A stretch of 6,106 nt of DNA from Anaerolineales bacterium (GTDB taxonomy: Bacteria; Chloroflexota; Anaerolineae; Anaerolineales; UBA6663): positions 1 through 6,106 of the forward strand of contig JAGOBN010000265.1 in the NCBI GenBank assembly GCA_017999235.1, written 5' to 3'. A program made the position numbers and the translations under genes. Position 1 is the first letter of the stretch. Every line of letters starts with the position of its first letter. The notes beneath the pieces were generated by a model, which made no database searches, was not told the origin of the DNA, and saw nothing but the letters and a program-made list of their open reading frames with translations. Positions 1-5,480 of the stretch are shown in pieces.

Positions 1-1396
1 CCTCGTTGTAGGCGGCGGCGGCGGCGTCCAGGGCGGCCTGGGCAGTCATCTCGCCCGTGCCGACCAGGGGCAGGAACTGGCTGAGTTTGGCGCGGACAAT
101 GCCGACGGCCGGGTTCTTGTCATAGATGCCGATCCCTTCCGCCACCGTCTGGCTCGCGGCGGCCAGATACGGGCCGCCAAAGCTGGACACGGCCAGCCGG
201 GTCACCATGCCGACCTCGGCCGCTTCCCGCTGGCTGCGCTCATCCACGGCTTCCATGATGATGCGGAAGATCAGGTCCGGGTCGTTGGTGGTGGTCGCCG
301 GGATCATGTAGAAGTCGTTCCAGGCCGTGCCGGCGCGCGGGCCGCCGGCGGTGGCGCGGGGCGCCGGCGCGTAGGCGATCACGTCGCCCAGCTCGGTGCG
401 TTCCGGCTTGCTCATATTGGCCGCGCGGCTGGCCCACATATTGGTGGCCGGCAGCGTGCCGAGCTGCATGGCAACTTCCTGGTCGTTCAGGCTGAAGGCG
501 TAGCCGGCCGGCCCCATGCAGGCATTGGCAACCGCCACCAGCTTGTCGACCGCCTGGACGCCCGCCGCCTGGTTGAAGGTCGGCTGGTTCTGGGCGTCGA
601 GGAAATCGCCGCCGAACGCGCGCAGCATCTGAAAGAACTCCAGCTCCCAGGCCCAGCCGGCCGAGAGGTTGATGGTAAACGGCATGTCGTATGCGGGATT
701 GTCCAGGCCGATGGTGTTGCAGACCTCGATCACCTCATCATAGGTGTCGGGCGGGGTGAGGCCCAGCTCGGTGAAGATATCCTGGCGGTAGATCAGGTGC
801 AGGGTGTTGCCCACGGCCGGCACGCCGTAGATCTGGCCGTCGATCGTCACCCCTTCCCAGGCTTTGGCGGGGATATCATCCAGGTTGTATTGGTCGCGGT
901 ATTTGTCGATCAGGTCGTTCAGCGGCAGCATCCAGCCGGCGCCGGCCCATTCGCCGACCTGCGCGTTGGCGCCATGCACGATGTCATACGGGGAATCCCC
1001 GCCGGCCGACAACGCCAGCCGCACCTGCTCCTGCGCGTCCGCCGAGGCCAGCAGGTTGGTATTGACCTTCAGGTTTTCAATCCGGTTGCACTTCTCCAGC
1101 TCTTGGGCGTAGAAGTCGGTGATCGGGAACGACCAGCCGATCATGTTGATCTCCACCGGCGCGGCCGGCGCGTCGAGGTTGCATTCGGTCGGGTCGACAA
1201 TCACCGTCACCTCGCGGGTCACTTCCACCGCGCGGGTGACTTCCACGGCGCGGGTGACTTCCACCTGCTGGGTGACGACCTGCGGCGGCTGGGTGACCAC
1301 TTGGGTCACCACCGTCGGCGCACAGGCCGTCAGGAATGTGCTGGCAACGAGCACCAAGCGCAGCGCTTGGTAGGCACGGGAGTGGGCTTGGAACAT
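1..1396 (-). CDS. Carbohydrate ABC transporter substrate-binding lipoprotein (family 1 / CUT1-like), C-terminus cut by window edge
   Basis: This frame is open from the ATG at 1396 to the left edge and gives 465 residues without a stop. Residues 1-25 form a lipoprotein signal: basic residues at 7 and 13, a hydrophobic stretch 14-22, then the lipobox L-T-A-C with the acylated Cys at 25. Residues 29-62 are a repetitive V/T/Q/E/R linker that would hold the binding domain away from the membrane. The rest reads as a MalE-type solute-binding protein, with DGQIYGVP at 186-193, then a segment resembling 'yr.diF.elGl.pPdTydE', and an F-G-G-D-F motif. The protein should capture a sugar or oligosaccharide outside the cell and pass it to a permease; the exact sugar cannot be read. 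Start choice: a GGAGG (1405-1409) sits 8 nt before the ATG at 1396. An in-frame ATG at 1411 overlaps that ribosome site and has none of its own. The family's usual length suggests little is missing. The two LacI genes upstream on the same strand suggest substrate-induced expression. Confidence 0.93.
   Translation of the reverse strand, partial: MFQAHSRAYQALRLVLVASTFLTACAPTVVTQVVTQPPQVVTQQVEVTRAVEVTRAVEVTREVTVIVDPTECNLDAPAAPVEINMIGWSFPITDFYAQELEKCNRIENLKVNTNLLASADAQEQVRLALSAGGDSPYDIVHGANAQVGEWAGAGWMLPLNDLIDKYRDQYNLDDIPAKAWEGVTIDGQIYGVPAVGNTLHLIYRQDIFTELGLTPPDTYDEVIEVCNTIGLDNPAYDMPFTINLSAGWAWELEFFQMLRAFGGDFLDAQNQPTFNQAAGVQAVDKLVAVANACMGPAGYAFSLNDQEVAMQLGTLPATNMWASRAANMSKPERTELGDVIAYAPAPRATAGGPRAGTAWNDFYMIPATTTNDPDLIFRIIMEAVDERSQREAAEVGMVTRLAVSSFGGPYLAAASQTVAEGIGIYDKNPAVGIVRAKLSQFLPLVGTGEMTAQAALDAAAAAYNE
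1211..1312 (-). repeat. In-frame repeats encoding the lipoprotein linker (VVTQ then VEVTRA/E units)
   Basis: Residues 45-62 are three tandem 6-residue units, VEVTRA, VEVTRA and VEVTRE. They are encoded by near-identical 18-bp repeats at 1211-1264. Before them, residues 29-44 hold looser V-V-T-Q units (1265-1312). The DNA repeats differ mostly at third codon positions, so the peptide is what is being kept. I recognise this type of linker from Chloroflexota binding-protein lipoproteins, where it follows the lipobox. Its role as a spacer or wall tether is inference. Confidence 0.85.
1353..1371. repeat. Perfect 19-bp palindrome inside the signal-peptide coding region
   Basis: ACCAAGCGCAGCGCTTGGT has 9-bp arms that match perfectly around one central base. 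It lies 25 nt inside the binding-protein gene, over residues 9-17. It contains AGCGCTTG, the core that recurs in the near-palindrome upstream of the gene. It could be a second (intragenic) operator for a LacI-type repressor or an mRNA hairpin close to the start codon. The odd-length centre is less typical of this regulator family. Confidence 0.5.
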
Positions 1397-1404
1397 TCTT
1401 CGAT

Positions 1405-1409
1405 CCTCC
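1405..1409 (-). promoter_or_regulatory. Shine-Dalgarno site of the binding-protein gene
   Basis: GGAGG on the minus strand lies 8 nt before the ATG at 1396. It decides the start against the in-frame ATG at 1411, which lies upstream of this motif. Confidence 0.7.
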
Positions 1410-1536
1410 ATAGCATGGCGTAAATAAAGAGCGCGGCCAGTGAACGGGTGGCGGGCGGACTCAGGAATGGGCTTGGCTGTGCGTTGAACCTCCTCCGCTA
1501 ATCACCGCCCAGAGTGGTGCCGTCCCAGATCCTGGC

Positions 1537-1550
1537 CGCTAGCGCTTGCG
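1537..1550. promoter_or_regulatory. Candidate LacI-family operator upstream of the binding-protein gene
   Basis: CGCTAGCGCTTGCG is a 14-bp palindrome with a single mismatched pair and a central CG, as expected of LacI/GalR operators. It lies about 140 bp before the binding-protein start and 14 bp downstream of a candidate -10 box (1565-1570). That places it over the early transcribed region, where a bound repressor would block transcription. The regulator is inferred to be one of the two adjacent LacI proteins, more likely LacI-1 because the other palindrome class clusters at the regulator genes. Confidence 0.5.
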
Positions 1551-1564
1551 CCACGCGGGCGCGT

Positions 1565-1570
1565 GCTATA
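1565..1570 (-). promoter_or_regulatory. Candidate -10 box (TATAGC) for the binding-protein gene
   Basis: The minus strand reads TATAGC here, in an otherwise GC-rich stretch between lacI-1 and the binding-protein gene. No convincing -35 hexamer sits 16-18 bp upstream. The main support is the palindrome placed just downstream. It implies a long leader of about 160 nt. Confidence 0.25.
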
Positions 1571-1614
1571 CTGCCAGCCGATCCGGGGCATGCACCATGC
1601 TGCTGGATGCCTGC

Positions 1615-1650
1615 GGGCCGCTCATCCACCTTCCCGGGCGTGAGCGGCCC
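1615..1650. repeat. Perfect inverted repeat, 10-bp arms, between lacI-1 and the binding-protein gene
   Basis: GGGCCGCTCA (1615-1624) and TGAGCGGCCC (1641-1650) are exact reverse complements around a 16-nt loop. The element begins 35 bp beyond the lacI-1 stop codon. On the minus strand no T-run follows, so it is not a standard intrinsic terminator in the direction of the genes. On the plus strand ATTCTTTG follows, a poor T-tract. It may act as a 3'-end stabiliser or attenuating hairpin that uncouples lacI-1 from the transporter gene, or as a protein-binding site. Confidence 0.6.
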
Positions 1651-1685
1651 ATTCTTTGTCTGTTCGCGAACGCCGCCAGCCGGCG

Positions 1686-2687
1686 TCAGCCAGCCAGCCG
1701 GGCCGAGCCCCGTTTAACCAACTGACCCATCAGCAGTTCCAGCACTGGCTCGGCAGCCGGGTTGGCTATCCGTTCCAGCAGGAGCGTCAAGGCCCGATCG
1801 ATCATGCGGTCGACCGGCGCACGGATGGTGGTCAGCGCGTAGGCGGGCCAGGCTGCGGCCGGCAGATCATCAAAACCGATGATGGAGACATCATCCGGCA
1901 CCCGCAGACCGCCGTCATACCGGGCGGCATCAATGGCGCCGAAGGCGACGGTGTCGCTGACACAAAAAATGGCGTCCGGCCGCTCGGGACGCCGCAGCAG
2001 TTTGTTGGCCGCTTCCCGCCCGGACGCGTAGTCGTGGTCGCTTGCCTCGCGCAGCGGGAGGCGATAGCCCCGCTCCCGCAGCCGGTCGGTGAAGCCTTTT
2101 TCCCGGTCGCGGTTAGTGGAAGTGTGCGCCCGCCCAGCGATATGGGCCAGGCGTTTGTGGCCGGCGTCCAGCAGCAGGTTGGCCGCCAGGCGCCCTCCTT
2201 CGACGTTGTCGCAGCACACGGCGCTCACCCGCGCGCCCAGCACATAGCGGTTAATCAGCACCACCGGGATCCCCAGGCGCTCGCACTGGCCGGCCATCTC
2301 CGACGACAGGCCGGCGGACGTGATCACCACCCCCTCCAGCCGGTATTGCCGGATCAGCGGCAGGATCTCATCCGCCTCCTGCTCCGCTTCCAGGCTGAAG
2401 AGCAGGGTTTGGCGCCCCAGCTGCTGCAGCTGGCAATTGAGCCTCTCGATGACGGAGGCATAGAACGGGTTGCTCACTTGGGTCACTATCCCGACGAGCC
2501 GGCTGTGCTGGGTGGTGAGGCTGCGGGCCAGCACATTGGGTTGATAGCCCAAGTCCTGCGCCGCCGTCAGCACCCGCGCCCGGGTGCCTTTGGAGACCAG
2601 CGCCTCCGCATTGAAGACGCGTGAGACGGTGGTTTGAGACACGCCGGCCCGGCGCGCCACATCTACCGAAGTGATCGCTTTGGCCAC
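1686..2687 (-). CDS. LacI/GalR-family transcriptional regulator (LacI-1)
   Basis: The protein has 333 residues from a GTG start at 2687, the usual size for the family. Residues 5-26 form the N-terminal helix-turn-helix (S-V-D-V-A-R-R-A-G-V-S-Q-T-T-V-S-R-V-F-N). Residues 50-57 (P-N-V-L-A-R-S-L) match the hinge helix whose Leu57 wedges into the central CpG of the operator. The rest is a periplasmic-binding-protein-like effector domain, with S-N-P-F-Y, 'H-I-A-G...R..GF', 'C-V-S-D-T-V-A-F-G' and 'V-S-I-I-G-F-D-D' in family order. It should be a cytoplasmic repressor released by a sugar or sugar phosphate; the ligand is unknown. Start choice: the GTG has GGAG 7 nt upstream and puts the HTH at the very N-terminus. 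An ATG at 2741 and a TTG at 2753 would add 18-22 residues before the HTH. The next gene downstream is a sugar-binding lipoprotein, its most likely target. Confidence 0.93.
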   Translation of the reverse strand: MAKAITSVDVARRAGVSQTTVSRVFNAEALVSKGTRARVLTAAQDLGYQPNVLARSLTTQHSRLVGIVTQVSNPFYASVIERLNCQLQQLGRQTLLFSLEAEQEADEILPLIRQYRLEGVVITSAGLSSEMAGQCERLGIPVVLINRYVLGARVSAVCCDNVEGGRLAANLLLDAGHKRLAHIAGRAHTSTNRDREKGFTDRLRERGYRLPLREASDHDYASGREAANKLLRRPERPDAIFCVSDTVAFGAIDAARYDGGLRVPDDVSIIGFDDLPAAAWPAYALTTIRAPVDRMIDRALTLLLERIANPAAEPVLELLMGQLVKRGSARLAG

Positions 2688-2694
2688 CAGACAT

Positions 2695-2698
2695 CTCC
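2695..2698 (-). promoter_or_regulatory. Shine-Dalgarno site supporting the GTG start of lacI-1
   Basis: GGAG on the minus strand lies 7 nt before the GTG at 2687. It favours this start over the upstream ATG (2741) and TTG (2753). An out-of-frame ATG lies inside the spacer (2692-2694), but its reading frame does not encode the family sequence. Confidence 0.55.
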
Positions 2699-2753
2699 GG
2701 CCCACTGACACTCCCGCGTTCTGCCGTTGATCAAAATCCATGCTCCCGGTCAA

Positions 2754-2771
2754 CGAGAAATCGATTTCCCG
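2754..2771. promoter_or_regulatory. Candidate LacI-family operator before lacI-1 (TCGA-centred)
   Basis: GAAATCGATTTC (2757-2768) is a perfect 12-bp palindrome. With its flanks it becomes an 18-bp palindrome with one mismatched pair. It has the central CG of LacI/GalR sites and lies about 70 bp upstream of the lacI-1 start. On the minus strand a TTGACC (-35-like, 2748-2753) follows 3 bp later, although no good -10 follows that. The same AAATCGATTT core occurs twice before lacI-2. Confidence 0.65.
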
Positions 2772-2778
2772 ATTCTCG

Positions 2779-2802
2779 AAAAAAATCTCGGGGCCCCCGC
2801 CC
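2779..2802 (-). terminator. Weak intrinsic-terminator-like element after lacI-2
   Basis: On the minus strand, 4 nt after the lacI-2 stop, GGGC and GCCC can pair around a GGGG loop, and a run of seven T follows five nt later (A7 at 2779-2785 on the plus strand). The stem is only 4 bp and the T-run is offset, so termination would be weak at best. The T-run may simply be part of the AT-rich promoter/operator patch. Confidence 0.3.
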
Positions 2803-2806
2803 TCCC

Positions 2807-3823
2807 TCAGCCTAGCGCTCCGGGGCGGCTGGTCGATTCACGCACAATCAGCGTGACCGGCAGAGTCAACCGGGTGGGAGGCGAAGCCGCATCCGCCAGC
2901 CGGCGCAACAGCCCTTCCATGGCCTGCCGGCCGATTTCGGCTAACGGCGGGTCAATGGTAGTAAGCGGCGGCCGCGTGGACTGCGAGCTGCGCAGATTGT
3001 CCGCGCCCACAATCGCCACGTCCTCCGGCACCCGCCGGCCGGCGTCCAGCACCGCCTGCAAACACTCGATGGCCAAAGGGTCGTGAATGGCCAACACGGC
3101 CGTCGGCGGATCAGCCCGCGCCAGCAGGGTCCGCATCGCGTGCGCCCCGGCCCCCGGCTCATTGACGATCGATAGCGCCAAGCTGTCATCCACCGGCAGG
3201 TGCGCGTCTTCCAGCGCCTGCCGGTAGCCGGCGATCCGGTCGCTGTGGATTTGCCCCAGCATGGACCAACCGATGTACGCGATCCGCTGATGCCCCAGTT
3301 CAATGAGGTGGCGGGTGGCCTCGACCGCCGCGCTATAGTGGTCGGAAGTCACAAAGGACACCTCCGGCTCGGCGATGGGCCGGTTCAGAATGACAAACGG
3401 GAACTGCTCTTTCCGCAATAACGCGGTGGATTCGGCCAGATGCTCGCCCCCCATCAAGAGCAGCCCGTCCACCTCCCCGGTCTTGCAAATGCTGGTCAGG
3501 CGTTCTAGATGGTCCCCGGTCAAGGGATACAGCAGGATGGTGTAGCCGGCTTGCTCAGCGGTCGCCACCACCCCCACCATCAGTCGTGAGGCAAACTCGC
3601 CGATGGCGCTGTTGGAGAAGCCGAAGGAGAAGCCGATCCGATTGGTCTTCCGGCGCCGCAGGTCGCGGGCCGCCGCCATGGGGTAATAGCCTAACTCGCG
3701 CGCGGCCGCGACAACGCGACTCTTTGTTTCGGCCGGGATGCTGGGGTAGTCGTTGAGCGCCTTAGAGACCGTTGACGGCGATAGATCGACATAAATTGCA
3801 ATGTCTTTGATCTTGATGGGCAT
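2807..3823 (-). CDS. LacI/GalR-family transcriptional regulator (LacI-2)
   Basis: The protein has 338 residues from the ATG at 3823. The HTH is at the extreme N-terminus (I-K-D-I-A-I-Y-V-D-L-S-P-S-T-V-S-K-A-L-N, residues 5-24). The hinge helix ends in D-L at residue 55. The effector-binding domain carries 'I-A-Y-I-G' and 'V-L-A-I-H-D-P-L-A', then 'D-V-A-I-V-G-A-D-N-L' where GFDD is more usual, and the family-typical tail V-R-E-S-T. The recognition helix (P-S-T-V-S-K) differs from LacI-1 (Q-T-T-V-S-R), so the two should bind different operators. A longer reading from a TTG at 3919 is possible, but it would place 32 unrelated residues before the HTH and run through two operator-like palindromes, so I reject it. 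The Shine-Dalgarno is weak (GAG about 8 nt before the ATG). Two palindromes in its own upstream region suggest autoregulation. The ligand is unknown, probably a sugar. Confidence 0.93.
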   Translation of the reverse strand: MPIKIKDIAIYVDLSPSTVSKALNDYPSIPAETKSRVVAAARELGYYPMAAARDLRRRKTNRIGFSFGFSNSAIGEFASRLMVGVVATAEQAGYTILLYPLTGDHLERLTSICKTGEVDGLLLMGGEHLAESTALLRKEQFPFVILNRPIAEPEVSFVTSDHYSAAVEATRHLIELGHQRIAYIGWSMLGQIHSDRIAGYRQALEDAHLPVDDSLALSIVNEPGAGAHAMRTLLARADPPTAVLAIHDPLAIECLQAVLDAGRRVPEDVAIVGADNLRSSQSTRPPLTTIDPPLAEIGRQAMEGLLRRLADAASPPTRLTLPVTLIVRESTSRPGALG

Positions 3824-3867
3824 TCGCGTCTCGGCTGGCTGGGTAAGCCTGTCGGCTATCAATGTAT

Positions 3868-3883
3868 GAAAAATCGATTTCTC
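3868..3883. promoter_or_regulatory. Candidate LacI-family operator before lacI-2 (start-proximal)
   Basis: AAATCGATTT (3871-3880) is a perfect 10-bp palindrome that extends to 16 bp with one mismatched pair. It lies about 45 bp upstream of the lacI-2 ATG in an unusually AT-rich stretch. Its centre is 31 bp, about three helical turns, from the next copy, so two dimers would sit on the same face of the DNA. Confidence 0.65.
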
Positions 3884-3899
3884 TGAAGAGAATGTAGTT

Positions 3900-3913
3900 G
3901 AAAATCGATTTCC
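3900..3913. promoter_or_regulatory. Candidate LacI-family operator before lacI-2 (start-distal)
   Basis: AAATCGATTT (3902-3911) is flanked by a further matched G/C pair. It is the second copy in the lacI-2 upstream region and lies 2 bp beyond the stop codon of the diguanylate cyclase gene. The lacI-2 promoter is expected around these two copies, but I cannot place its -35 and -10 with confidence. Confidence 0.62.
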
Positions 3914-3915
3914 TG

Positions 3916-5175
3916 TCAATGACTAGTGCGAATTTCGGCTTGAGTTAGCGCTTGGCAATCATGCACTACCCGGTTCTTGCCTTGGGCTTTGGCGGTATAC
4001 AAAGCCTGATCGGCGGCCTTGAGCAGGGCCTTCAAGGACTTGTGCTCGGCGCCGTAGTAGGTGGCAACCCCTACGCTGATTGTTACATAATCTGAGATTG
4101 CGCTGGTTTTGTAAGGCAGCTGCAGCGACTCCACCTTGCTGCGCAGCAAATCGCCTACCAGCACGGCCCCGTCCGCATCGGTGTAAGGCAAAACGACACC
4201 AAACTCCTCGCCGCCATACCGGGCCACCAGATCGCCCGGCCGCTTGACCACCCCACTGAGCGCCTGCGCGACCTGCACCAGGCAATCGTCGCCGGCGAGG
4301 TGGCCAAACGTGTCGTTGAGCAGCTTGAAATTGTCGATGTCGCACATGGCGACCGAGATGGGCAGTTGGTTGCGCTGGCTGTGGAAGAACTCCCGCCGCA
4401 GGATCTCATCGAAGGCGCGCCGATTGGGGATGCGCGTCAAACCATCCAAGTTGGAGAGATTTTCCAGGACGTTCATCGTGCGGGTGAGGCGGGACCCATA
4501 CCCATAAATCAGCCCGCCCCCGGCAAGCGCAATGACGAGATGCGTTTGCAGCAAGAGCCAGGGCGTGGCGGGCGTGGTGGGCAAGGCAATACTGATGCCG
4601 CCGCGGATGTCGCCCACCTGATAGCCCTGCTTGGCATGACACTTCAGGCAGCTGGTCTGAATCACGAGCGGGGCCATGTAGCGGTAGACCGCGCCGGCGG
4701 CGGTGGTCACGTATTCGGAATATTCCGGCCGCCCGGCCTCAAAAGCCGTGAGGGCCGCGGTTTCCCAGGCGTCCGGCGCATTGGCCGGCCGGATGGGCTT
4801 TAAGCTGGTGATGTGAAACTGCACCCCATTCTTCATGGCCGCTAATTCCGCGATCAACCGGGTCATATAGGCGGGGTTGATCAACGTCAGGCTGAGGCCA
4901 TTGGTCGCGGTAATATCGCGGTTGGAAGCTTCCAGATAGGGGTTGGGCTGAACGGCCTCGGTAATGGGGACATAGACGCCCCCATGCGCAGCGTTCCATT
5001 CGCGGGTAGTCACGATCAGATTAAAGAATGACCGCGCTACCTCCAGATGAAGCTCGGTCTGGCTTTCGCGGGCCTGGACCACATTCCATCCCGCCGAAAG
5101 CGCAATAAAAACCGCCCAGGCGAGCATGCTTCCCCAGACGTACGGCTTCATCCGATTAGCCATCGCGATAACCAT
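3916..5175 (-). CDS. Membrane diguanylate cyclase with Tll0287-like (DUF3365) c-type heme sensor domain
   Basis: From the ATG at 5175 this is 419 residues. In order: a transmembrane helix (about 13-33); a Tll0287-like/DUF3365 domain (about 37-200) with the family blocks 'R-E-W-N-A-A-H-G-G-V-Y-V', 'L-I-N-P-A-Y-M-T-R', 'H-I-T-S-L-K-P' and the heme-attachment motif C-L-K-C-H (176-180) followed by 'G-D-I-R-G-G-I-S'; a second transmembrane helix (about 205-227); and a C-terminal GGDEF domain (about 240-405). The active-site signature is GGEEF (321-325). The inhibitory I-site RxxD (R312-P-G-D315) lies five residues before it, and D-I-D-N-F marks the metal/GTP site. It should make c-di-GMP from GTP under control of a heme outside the membrane that senses redox state or a small ligand, with product feedback. 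The start is uncertain: the frame is open to a GTG at 5277, with ATGs at 5268, 5247, 5175, 5163 and 5151. A TATAAT box at 5267-5272 argues against the first two. None of the candidates has a strong Shine-Dalgarno. Confidence 0.92.
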   Translation of the reverse strand: MVIAMANRMKPYVWGSMLAWAVFIALSAGWNVVQARESQTELHLEVARSFFNLIVTTREWNAAHGGVYVPITEAVQPNPYLEASNRDITATNGLSLTLINPAYMTRLIAELAAMKNGVQFHITSLKPIRPANAPDAWETAALTAFEAGRPEYSEYVTTAAGAVYRYMAPLVIQTSCLKCHAKQGYQVGDIRGGISIALPTTPATPWLLLQTHLVIALAGGGLIYGYGSRLTRTMNVLENLSNLDGLTRIPNRRAFDEILRREFFHSQRNQLPISVAMCDIDNFKLLNDTFGHLAGDDCLVQVAQALSGVVKRPGDLVARYGGEEFGVVLPYTDADGAVLVGDLLRSKVESLQLPYKTSAISDYVTISVGVATYYGAEHKSLKALLKAADQALYTAKAQGKNRVVHDCQALTQAEIRTSH

Positions 5176-5220
5176 CCTGACACCGCCGGCGGCGGACGCC
5201 GCGGTTGGGGCGCGGGCCGG

Positions 5221-5234
5221 CCCCTCGGCAGGGG
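5221..5234. repeat. Small hairpin in the presumed leader of the cyclase gene
   Basis: CCCCT and AGGGG form perfect 5-bp arms around a 4-nt loop. If transcription starts after the TATAAT at 5267-5272 and translation starts at 5175, this hairpin lies in the 5' untranslated leader. If translation starts further upstream it is coding. Confidence 0.35.
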
Positions 5235-5266
5235 TTTGCAGGATCATCCAATAATCCGCGAGAATC

Positions 5267-5272
5267 ATTATA
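5267..5272 (-). promoter_or_regulatory. Candidate -10 box (TATAAT) for the cyclase gene
   Basis: The minus strand reads a consensus TATAAT, about 90 nt before the preferred ATG at 5175. The hexamer 17 bp upstream (TCGCAC) is a poor -35. A start of transcription near 5260 would leave the GTG at 5277 and the ATG at 5268 outside the mRNA. Confidence 0.4.
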
Positions 5273-5363
5273 CCCACCCGCGCGCCCGGGTGCGATAATC
5301 AAGGCCAGTTCCGGCCCGGTGCCGACCGCGGCACAACTTTCCAAACCCCGTCGGATTGGGAAA

Positions 5364-5385
5364 CCGGGCTCAACGCTCAGCCCGG
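5364..5385. repeat. Inverted repeat in the gap between the cyclase gene and the EamA remnant
   Basis: CCGGGCT and AGCCCGG are exact 7-bp arms around an 8-nt loop. Read on the minus strand a short TTT follows; on the plus strand no T-run follows. No gene ends at a suitable distance, so it is not a clear terminator. The surrounding 5278-5480 contains no other gene or site I can support. Confidence 0.4.
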
Positions 5386-5480
5386 CACAGCGGGCCAGGA
5401 AACCAGCCGATGGACATCAAACGCACCGGCTCACAACCCTCCCGCCCAGGGCCGGCCGACTACTTCACCGGCCGCGCTTG

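Noticed and set aside
1211..1264. Tandem 18-bp repeats as a possible CRISPR or non-coding satellite
   Set aside because: They are in frame, encode VEVTR(A/E) units and have no spacers between them.
797..1423. Plus-strand open frame opposite the binding-protein gene (208 codons)
   Set aside because: The translation is a low-complexity His/Arg/Gly-rich product of the antisense strand, including the mirrored linker repeats. The minus frame has a lipobox, a Shine-Dalgarno site and family motifs.
1488..1495. GGAGGAGG on the minus strand as the ribosome site of a small leader peptide
   Set aside because: No ATG, GTG or TTG follows at a usable distance, so no leader ORF can be supported.
1662..1671. 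GTTCGCGAAC palindrome just beyond the lacI-1 stop
   Set aside because: It is a perfect 10-bp palindrome but has a GC rather than CG centre, occurs once, and matches neither operator class; it could easily be chance in GC-rich DNA.
1656..2624. Long plus-strand open frame opposite lacI-1 (322 codons)
   Set aside because: It is antisense to a clear LacI-family protein; its translation is Gln/Arg/Pro/His-rich with no recognisable domain, typical of a shadow frame in GC-rich DNA.
3824..3919. N-terminal extension of LacI-2 from a TTG at 3919
   Set aside because: It adds 32 residues before an HTH that in this family is at the extreme N-terminus, and it would translate two operator-like palindromes.
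3947..3954. AGCGCTTG within the cyclase 3' end as a third operator
   Set aside because: The core matches, but the flanks do not extend the palindrome and it is coding sequence; kept only as a count in the motif finding.
4300..4803. Plus-strand open frame opposite the cyclase gene (167 codons)
   Set aside because: It is antisense to the GGDEF/heme protein and shows no domain features of its own.
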